From contig JAGAXF010000021.1 in the NCBI GenBank assembly GCA_017941085.1, forward strand, positions 1 through 33,813: DNA of 33,813 nt, given 5' to 3'. The position numbers were made by a program, and so were the translations under genes. The DNA comes from Bacillota bacterium (lineage in GTDB: Bacteria > Bacillota > Clostridia > Peptostreptococcales > Anaerovoracaceae). Of this stretch, positions 7,997 through 16,800 are shown piece after piece (within the stretch, counting starts at the first letter, position 1; every line of letters starts with the position of its first letter). The notes under the pieces are model-generated. The model did not search any database, had not been told where the DNA came from, and worked only from the letters and a program-made list of their open reading frames with translations.

Positions 7997-9700
7997 ATGA
8001 TAAATAATACAATGAATGAAAAAAACAAACAGCAAAATGAAAACTTTGATTCCAATCAAAAGGGAATTCGGGCTGTTGTAATAGGCAGCGGTATTTCAGG
8101 AATGACTGCGGCAGTTAAACTTGCCCAGGCAGGAGCTTTTGTTACCCTGGTTTCACCCTTTCCGTCGGAACGTTCCCAGTCGGTTATGGCGGCAGGAGGA
8201 ATAAATGCGGTGCTTAAAAGCTGCGATGTCGGAGACTCGGTGGAGAGTCATATCGAAGATACTCTAAAGGGAGGGGCCTATCTGGCGGGAGAAAAAGCAG
8301 TAAAGGGTCTTTGCAGTAGCGCTGAAAAGGTAATTGAATTTTTGGAGCAGGTGGGGACAGTCTTTACTGTGGACGAGAAGGGCCAGCCTGAGAAGCGAGT
8401 TTTTGGAGGACAATCCCATAAGAGAACCTGCTTCTCCGGTTCATCAACGGGAAAGCAAATTGTTTCCGGTCTGGTGATGGAAACCAGAAGGTACGAAGCA
8501 AAGGGATTGATCAAACGAATGCTCTGGAGTTGCTTCCATTCGGCTCTTATTAAAGATGGTGTTTGCTATGGAGTGATAGTCTTTAATGAAACCACCGGAA
8601 GCCTTGAAGAAATATATGGAGATGCAGTCATAATCGCAACCGGCGGACAGAATTCTTTGTTTGGAAAAACCACCGGATCTACTCAGTGCGACGGATATAC
8701 GGCGGGCAAGCTCTTTATGCAGGGGGCCACTTTAAAAAATCTTGAATTCATTCAGTATCATCCTACGACTTTGGAAACAACGCAGAAGAAGATGCTGATT
8801 TCGGAAGCTGTGAGAGGAGAAGGGGGAAGGCTCTTTTATCTGGAAAATGGCAAAAGAGTATATTTCCTGGAGGATAAATATGGACCGAAGGGAAACCTTC
8901 TCACGAGAGATGTTCTAAGCAGAGAAATCGAGGCCTGCGGAAGGGAAGTTTTTCTCGACATATCTTTTCTTGAACCAAAGGAGATAGAAAAACGCATTCC
9001 GGAGGTAAAGGAGGTTTGTCAAAAGTATAGGGGAATAGATATATGTAAGGAGCCAATTCCGGTGTCACCTTCTGTTCATTTCTTTATGGGAGGATTGGCT
9101 GTGCATCTCAATCACGAGACCAACATAAAAAATCTATTTGCCATAGGAGAATGTGCTTCGATTTATCATGGGGCGAATCGTCTAGGCGGCAACTCTCTTC
9201 TTTCGGCGGTATATAGCGGAATGATTGCATCGGAAGAAATCATTGCCCGGGGACCTTCCTCCGGAGAGCATCCGGATTTTTCAGAGGCACTTCAGGAGGC
9301 CCAAAACAATCTGCGAATTAATACAAGTGAAGAAAGCAAGTTTCCCGCTGCATACATCAAAGATATGGTTTCTGAAACCATTAGTAAAAATCTTGGCATT
9401 GTGAGAAGGGAAGAATCCCTTAAGGAAGGCATTTCCGATATAGACTATTATCTATCCGTGGCGGATAAAATCTCCTATGACAACAGTGTCATGATTTACG
9501 AAGTCTATTCCCTGAAGGGAATTCTAGCTTTGGCAAAGGCTGTACTTACCTGCGCCCTTGCCCGCTGCGAAAGCAGGGGAGCCCACTTCCGTGAGGATTT
9601 CCCGGAATCGAAGGATGAATTAAAATATGCCTCCATAATTATGTATGACGAGGGGGATTACAGAGTGAATCTAGACAGGGAGATGCAATATGAAAATTAA
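7997..9700 (+). CDS. frdA: Fumarate reductase / succinate dehydrogenase flavoprotein, with Gln at the FAD-linking position
   Basis: The N-terminal FAD fold shows VIGSGISGMTAA. Family motifs follow: FGGQSHKRT, FIQYHPTTL, ISEAVRGEGGRL, TRDVLSREI, SVHFFMGG and ANRLGGNSLLSAVYSG. These hold the expected substrate and proton-shuttle residues (His of YHP, Arg of TRDVLSRE, His of VHFF, Arg of NRLGG). Where Bacillus SdhA reads RSHSV and E. coli FrdA reads RSHTV, this protein reads RSQSV (CAG at 8177-8179), so the His that forms the covalent flavin bond is absent. The start is uncertain: ATG 7997 has GAGGG about ten bases upstream, while ATG 7976 overlaps the previous stop (TGATG) but has no site; both are in frame. 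It interconverts fumarate and succinate on the cytoplasmic side, and the substitution favours the reductase direction. Confidence 0.93.
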   Translation: MINNTMNEKNKQQNENFDSNQKGIRAVVIGSGISGMTAAVKLAQAGAFVTLVSPFPSERSQSVMAAGGINAVLKSCDVGDSVESHIEDTLKGGAYLAGEKAVKGLCSSAEKVIEFLEQVGTVFTVDEKGQPEKRVFGGQSHKRTCFSGSSTGKQIVSGLVMETRRYEAKGLIKRMLWSCFHSALIKDGVCYGVIVFNETTGSLEEIYGDAVIIATGGQNSLFGKTTGSTQCDGYTAGKLFMQGATLKNLEFIQYHPTTLETTQKKMLISEAVRGEGGRLFYLENGKRVYFLEDKYGPKGNLLTRDVLSREIEACGREVFLDISFLEPKEIEKRIPEVKEVCQKYRGIDICKEPIPVSPSVHFFMGGLAVHLNHETNIKNLFAIGECASIYHGANRLGGNSLLSAVYSGMIASEEIIARGPSSGEHPDFSEALQEAQNNLRINTSEESKFPAAYIKDMVSETISKNLGIVRREESLKEGISDIDYYLSVADKISYDNSVMIYEVYSLKGILALAKAVLTCALARCESRGAHFREDFPESKDELKYASIIMYDEGDYRVNLDREMQYEN

Positions 9701-10373
9701 AATCTTAAGACAGGTTGCACCCTTCACAGAAGCATATTGGGAAACCTTCTCGGCGGAAGTTCCGGAAGAGATGTCGGTGGCGGGGCTTATTAGTCACCTT
9801 AATTATAATGATGATATTACAACCATCGAGGGAAAGAAGACCACGAGAATCGGATGGGAATGCTCCTGCCTTCAAGGGGTCTGCGGTGGATGCGCCATGG
9901 TTATTTGTGGGGTGCCCGCCCTTGCTTGCGAAACCTTTGTTAGAGATTTGGTGAAGAAGCCGGATGATGTAATAACAATAGAGCCCCTAAAGAAGTTCCC
10001 GGTTATCCACGATCTTGTTGTGGACCGAACCGGAATCCAAGAGAATCTAAAGAAATCAAATATATATATTGGCGAATATACTCAGCAGGAGGAAAAGGAA
10101 TTCTCTCATCAGTACGCCGCCGCCAAATGTTTAAAATGCGGACTATGTCTTGAAGTTTGCCCAAATTATGCCAGAGGAGAGCATTTCTATGGTGCCCTCT
10201 TTGCCAATGATTGCTATTTGGTTGCCACCAGAAGCAAAGAAAAATCTCCCCATATAAAGGAAGTCTATAAGGAGCATTTTGGAAGAAGCTGTTCAAAATC
10301 CCTTTCTTGTATGGACGTATGTCCAATGAATATTCCAACAATAGCGTCAATAGCAAAGATGAATAGAGGCTAA
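9690..10373 (+). CDS. frdB: Fumarate reductase / succinate dehydrogenase iron-sulfur subunit
   Basis: The 227-residue product has a plant-type [2Fe-2S] site with C60, C65, C68 and C80 (spacing 4, 2 and 11). A bacterial ferredoxin-like part follows with C147, C150, C153 and C157-Pro for [4Fe-4S] and C201, C207 and C211-Pro contributing to the [3Fe-4S]/[4Fe-4S] pair. All three clusters of the family therefore appear intact. It passes electrons between the cytochrome b anchor and the flavoprotein. The start overlaps the flavoprotein gene by 11 bp and has AGGGAG seven bases upstream. The gene order anchor-flavoprotein-FeS is that of the Bacillus-type operon. No terminator was recognised after it. 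Confidence 0.94.
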   Translation: MKIKILRQVAPFTEAYWETFSAEVPEEMSVAGLISHLNYNDDITTIEGKKTTRIGWECSCLQGVCGGCAMVICGVPALACETFVRDLVKKPDDVITIEPLKKFPVIHDLVVDRTGIQENLKKSNIYIGEYTQQEEKEFSHQYAAAKCLKCGLCLEVCPNYARGEHFYGALFANDCYLVATRSKEKSPHIKEVYKEHFGRSCSKSLSCMDVCPMNIPTIASIAKMNRG

Positions 10374-10761
10374 GGACAAGAACTGGAAATATATACCAAT
10401 GCATGTGACTTTTGCAACAGGTATATGGCTCAGGCCATGGTAGAATTACCTGGGTATTTTAGTGCTTTATGGGTAACACTTTTTCAACAAAATGGTAGCA
10501 TTTCAGTAGAATTATCTATATTAGAATGCCTTTAATAAATTTGTATTCAAATTTATGTTTTACAAGTTTGTTTACATATTGCATATAGCACATTGAAATT
10601 AGAATAAGAGGGGAGAGAGTTTTCTGAAAGGATTAAGGAAAGCTGTTAGTGAATGCTAATCAGAAGTAGCAATGAACCATATGAGTCATTGTTACGTTTT
10701 TGTGTGTCTATAGTAAATGTTAAACATAGATTATTAGTATATTGAAAGGGTAGAACAAAGA
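10374..10761. other. AT-rich gene-free stretch upstream of the giant surface protein
   Basis: About 390 bp hold no open frame with family resemblance and no clear terminator. Several weak promoter-like hexamers are present, such as TTGTTA at 10689 with TAGTAA 16 bp later, but none is convincing. The stretch is more AT-rich than either neighbour. It probably contains the promoter of the surface protein and a long 5' leader. Confidence 0.5.
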
Positions 10762-10802
10762 AGAAGGTTCATCTGCAAGTAGCCGAAACTAAAGGACCTT
10801 CT
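10762..10802 (+). promoter_or_regulatory. Leader hairpin just before the giant surface protein
   Basis: AGAAGGTTC (10762-10770) pairs with GGACCTTCT (10794-10802), a 9-bp stem with one G-U pair, closing a 23-nt purine-rich loop. No T run follows, so it is not a terminator. The AAGGAG ribosome binding site begins five bases after the stem at 10807-10812, and the ATG is at 10821. It could influence translation or mRNA stability. It does not match any riboswitch class I know. Confidence 0.4.
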
Positions 10803-10820
10803 GGAAAAGGAGACGTAGAA

Positions 10821-13800
10821 ATGGGTAGAAGAAACACAGGACTAAGGCGTAGCTTAGCGATTATCATCGCACTGGTTATGGTTCTGACAAGCGGAGTTGC
10901 TCCGCTTACTCAGTTCGCCGGTGTTGCCTACGCCGCATCCCAGGACGAAAATAACCCTACAGAGGTTAAGGACTGGGCAGGGCTTAGAGAGGCAGTCAAG
11001 GATGGTGGTTACATTAAAATCACTCAGGACCTTGTTGCAGAGGGAAGCTCAATTGACATCACTAAGGATGTTCATATTGTAGGCGATAACGCAACAATCT
11101 GGAGAAAGGACGGCGATGCCAATTTCCCCGTATTTAATGTTAAAGACGGCGGTAAATTGGAGTTGGGTAAAGGCCTTACTTTGACCGGTCTAACAGGAAC
11201 CTGCACTGGTGGAGAATCCGTTCCTGGAGAAAACGTATTTAAGGTGATCTGGGATAACGGTGTAAGCGGTGATGGGCATAAGGCTACAGAACCAGAAGTG
11301 GTTGCAGCTGGAACAAAGTTATCTAAGAAGCCGGATGATAGCTGGAAACCGGGCGACGGTTACTACTTTACTGGATGGAGAGTTCAGTATGGTGAAAAAT
11401 ATACTAATCCTGATGATGGACAAGAATATGAGAACTGGAATTATAACTACACCGATAAAGAGGGTTCTACTAACTTTGTTGTTCCATCTGGAGTTTCCGG
11501 AACACTTACTTTAGTTGCCATGTGGGCAAAAGATGAGGTGACTCCTGGCGATGGCGGGGGATGGTCTATCTACGATGGAAATCCAAATTACCTATCACGC
11601 ATCACTAATGGTGAAACCTTCGGAATTGCGCTAACAGGAACAGATGCCAATGGGAAAAAAGGTATCTGGGTAATGCCTAACGATTCTAGCAATATAGTTG
11701 AATTGCAGCTGATTACAGATGTAGATCAGATGTGGAATAACTATAATGCAAATAAAGGGAAATGGATTGTCAAAAGAATTTCGTCTACAAACCATGACTA
11801 TACATCAGCAAGTGGAAATCATCCTATCGAATACAGGAATGCAGCTTATTACGGAAATACCGGCAGTATAAACGGCCAGTATGTATTTGTTCCTGGATGG
11901 GGAAGAGGCGGAACTGATACAAGTAAGTATTATGGTGGTAAACTTGATTCCAATGGCAATGTTGATGGATGGTCACAAGCAGGTTATTGGTACTCAGAGG
12001 AGCCTGTTAATCCACGTGGAAAGGAAATGGGAGCAGCCTATTTCTCTAGTTGGACGGATGTTTATAATTGGGCAACCGGTGCAACCTCTGGTGGAACAAC
12101 TAACACAGTTAAGTACAATGAAAAAGGATATGCAGATCCTGCTTCTTGGTGGAAAAAAGATGAAACACCTACAACAACTGGTGAACAAACTTGCGATGGT
12201 GACGGTGGATGCAAAGAATACACCACATCTGATTTCGCTAGCGGTACAGGAGATAAATATAGAGGTTTCTTTATTGAGGTAGCTGCTAACAGCTCAGCAA
12301 CTCTTAATGGTGCAACTTTAGAGAATTTCGTAACTAAAGCCAATAGCGTTGTTAAGTTCGCATCCCCGGTTGTAGCACAGGGGGAAAACGCTCGCTTTGA
12401 TATTAAGGATGGTACTATTAAGTGCAACAATGTTGGTTACACAGCTGTTAATAGTAAGTCTCAGGAAAGCGCGGACAAAATAAAGAGCTATATAGAGAAT
12501 ACCCTTGAACTTTCAGACACAGCAGGTGCAGTAACCTACCGTGCAGGAGCAAAGGGTGACATTACCGGCGGTACAATCACAACCAACCGTGCTGATGCCG
12601 GTGCTATTGCTGTTCGTGGCGCCAATACAGAAGTATACATGACCGACGGTACAATTACTAAAAACGTAGGCGTTCACTACGGTGGTGCTGCGTATGTATA
12701 CAACGGCGGATTCCTTAGCATGGGCGGCGGTACCATGAGCAATAACTACGCTTGGAACAAGGGTGGTGCCGTATACGTAAGTGATGAAGAATATGGTTCA
12801 ACAAAGTGGATGCAGCCAAACAGCACCAAGAAAGTTGGAAAGTCACTGTTCTCCTTTGACGGTGGTACCCTTACAGGAAACTTTGCTGTAAACCGTGGTG
12901 GTGCCATCTACGTTGAATCTGATGGTGTTGCCCTATTAAGCGGTAATATTACAAACAACTACTCCCGTTCCTTGGGCGGCGCTGTATATGTTGCCGGAGA
13001 TGGCATACAGCGTATGTACCAGCTCTATGTTTCCAATGGATGTATTACCGGAAACACAGCTGTAAAGTCAGCACCGGAACTAAATAAGTATCTGGCAGGA
13101 GAAACCCTTCAGTGTAATATAAAGAACAACTGGATGGGCGACAAATCCCTTGCTGGCGACAACAAGGATTACGCCGGTTACGCCGGTTACGGCGGCGGTC
13201 TATGGCTCTGTGCCTTTGGTGGTAATGCTACCTTTGGTTATGACCTTGATCAGCCGGACAAAATAGTTATCATCGATGGAAATACTGCTGAAACTCAGGG
13301 TGACGATATTAAGCTTCGTCCTACACGTCCCGGAGAAGGTAGTGGTATCAATATTGTAGGAAACATCGACGCAGATAATAATAAGTGGATAAACGAAAAC
13401 ACAAAGAAGCCAATTGAGCCTAACACAACCTATTCAGGTCCTCTGCCAATTAGAAACGACCGTGATAAAGAAGGTTGCGACAGTGCTCTCACAATTTCCG
13501 GAAACATCGCTCGCGTAGGTGGTGCTATCGCCGCAAACGGTACCGTTGTATTTGGTCCGGAAAATGAGGCATACAGATTGCATACAGCTCTCTCCGTAAA
13601 GAAGCACTGGGGAGAAGGTGTAGAGAGAGAGAATATAACTCTTGCTCTTTCATTTAAAGATGAAGATGGAAAAGAGTATCCTTTGGAAGGCTATTCATAT
13701 ACCTTAACAGGAACTGCCACACCTAAGGATCAGATAACAGAAAACACAAAGAGCTGGGAAGAAGAGGAATGGACAGTTGGCTTTGGTCTTCCTCTCACAT

Positions 13801-16800
13801 ACATTGATTCAAACGGAAATGTAAAACCGGTATTCACATTTACAGATCCGGATAACGGCAAGGAACTGGATCCTTCCAGTACGGAAAAGGAAACCGGTGT
13901 TGCTAGAATCTATGAGCTTGCTAAGGCAAATAGACTTACAGGCGCAAAGCTTAACGCAAATCTGGTTATTACAGAAACCGTTAATGGTGCAGAACCAACG
14001 CAATATGAGTTCTCTTCTGAGGACATTACACTGAACGAAACATCCTACAAGGAAGAGACTCATACATACTATGATAAGGCAAAGGCTGAAGTTGGTAAGG
14101 TTACCACTAAGGCTGCAGTTCTTAATTTCGGTCAGAACGTAAGCAATACCAAACCGGAAGAAGAAAAGCCTGAAGTAGAAAAATATATAAACAACAAGGT
14201 GCACGTAAATCTTGAAAACTTTGATGAAGTATTCGAATACTCCATCATGGGATTTGTTCCGGCAGATGCTACAGAAATCACAATAACCGATGAGCTTGTT
14301 CCTGATCTTCGCTTTGTTGATGCTGACGGAAACATTCAGGGAGTTGATGCCGGATTTGATCCACAAAATGTTGTAGTGAACAAGAGTGGATTCCACGGTT
14401 TGGTGATTGAAGGTGCTACAAACAACCATAATGCCAACGGAAGCGGCACAGTTACAGGCCACAATAAAGCTTGGTTTGATAATAACCCGGGTCGCATGCT
14501 TTCAGATATGCTGGACAAGGTTAAGGTTGAAGACAATAAGATTTCAATCACAATCGACAAGGACATGATGGATGCCCATGCTGATGCGAAATATGATAAG
14601 GGCACCACGGATAATGACCTAAGAGGAAAGAATATCATCCTATCATATAAGGCTGTTATTAATCCTGAAAGCTATGAGAAGGTCCTTAAGCAGATTGCAG
14701 CGGGCGAAAAGGAAAGTGCAGATTCCAGCCTTGGACTGAAGTGGGAGAAGATTACAAGCAATGACTCTTCCATCGATGTTTCTGTTGATGGAGATGGTGA
14801 ATCTCACTCCAAGGTATTCAACGGCAAGGATGTTGAATCCGACGGAAGCCATGCCGGTATCATCAATAAGGCAAACTTCAAAGTTACAATTAACGATGAT
14901 GGAACCTTTAATTACGATACAAATACCGTAACAGTTAAGCCTAAGACTCAGGAATTGGAAGTTGAAAAGACATGGGCCGGTACTGACGGTAATAAATGGC
15001 CTGAGGAAGTTTCTTCTGTAACCTTTGGTCTATTCAAGACTAAAGAAGGAGTAGAAAAACCTGAACCTGTAAAGGGAAGTGTAGATGAAGAAGGTAAGTA
15101 TACAACGGGAACTGATGACGCAGTTGCAGTTATTGAGCTTACCAGTGAAAAGACCAAGGTAAAGGTAACTGGACTTCCTAAGCTTGAAGGTGTTACATAT
15201 TCTGCTCGCGAAATAAAAGTTGGTGACGACGAAGTAGCTTATAATGACACCAATACCGCTGGTGTATTAAAGCAGGGTGATGTTGTTAAGTACATCGTTA
15301 AGATGATTAGAGAAAAACTTGCAGGATCAAAGATTGACAACAAGTTTATAGCGACCAACTCCGCTCCTGCTATTGAAAAGTATGTAAATCAGAAAGTACA
15401 TGCTGAGCTTGAAGCGTTCGATACAGAGTTCACATATGACATCATGGCATATGTACCTGCAGGCTCAACCAAGATTACAATCTCCGATGAACTTAAGCCA
15501 CAGCTAGTTCTTAAGTCAACAAAGGCTGAGATTGAGGAAAGCGTAGTATCCAAGGAAAAGAACGACCATAAGGTTGAAAGTTCAGTAAAGCAGAGCGGAA
15601 CCGCTATAAAAGAAGGTGTAACCGCCACAATCGATTCCAAAAATCCAAACAAGGTAGACATCGAAGTTATAAACAGTGATGGTGCCCTTGATGGAATGTG
15701 GATACAGGCTACTCTTAAGGCAGAGATCTCATCTGGCGCTTATGAAGATGTGCTTAAGCAGCTTGAGAAGGATGATCCGACAGAAGCTAATGAGGCTATC
15801 AACTGGGCTAGGATTACGGAGAACGCCCCTGTAATTGATGGAGAGAAATCTCACTCAGGTCTTGTAAACAAGGCATCATACAAGATTGAAGTTGGAAATC
15901 AGTCCTCAAGTGTCTATGAGTCCAATGAGGTAACGGTTGTTCCAAATACCGTAAGCTATGCGGGTGAAAAAGCATGGACCGGACTCGAAGGTGATGAGAC
16001 ATGGCCGAAAGATGTAACTGTAAAATTCAATCTTGTAAAGGTAAGCACAAATGAAGTCGGCGAAACAGCAAGAGAAATAGTTGCTTCTGTAGAGCTCAAG
16101 AAGGGCGAAGAAACAAAGGATTTCCCGAAGCAGCCTAAGCTTGAGGGCGTAACCTATGAGGTTGAGGAAGAAACAGTCGCAGGTTACATGATTACAAATG
16201 AAGAGACCAAGACTGAAGATGGTAAGACAACCGTAACGATTACGAACAAGCCCGAGAAGCCAGAGATTGAGAAATACATTAACAAGAATGTACATAAGTT
16301 TATCAATCTTGAAGAGACATTCACCTATGACATCATTGGCTATATAACCCAGGATGCAATTGAGGTTGGATTTATAGAAAGATTAAACGAAAACCTGCAG
16401 TTCAAGAATGGAGGAGATGTTAAGGTCACAGTTACAGATCTTGGTACAGATGTTGATCACAAGCCAAATGGCAGCGTATCCAAGAAGGGAAAAGACATAA
16501 CCAAAGCAGAGATTGAAGTCGGTGTTGAGACTAGATCTTTGACCGTCAGATTGGATGAGGCGACTTCGAAGTCAGTAAGAGGTCACTGGGTAAGGGTAAC
16601 CTTCGATGCTGAACTCAATTCCGATTTGGTAGAAGCCCTCAAGAATGGAACAAAGACTATCGATGACCTCAATCAGGTTGAAGTAATAAACGGTAAGACT
16701 TTACAGGAAGATGTAGAGAAGAGACCTGCTGAGAATACCGGAAACCTTCCTGTGATTACGGATGAGAATCACAAGGGTATACCTAATACATCTGAATATA

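Noticed and set aside
10374..10761. Possible small gene or known riboswitch in the AT-rich stretch
   Set aside because: No open frame with a ribosome binding site and no consensus of a riboswitch class known to me could be found; only weak promoter-like hexamers are present.
14220..14260. Asp-to-Ser change in the YDI motif of the first D2 domain (YSI)
   Set aside because: The residue between Tyr and Ile varies in this domain family and is probably not the catalytic acid, so I draw no functional conclusion.
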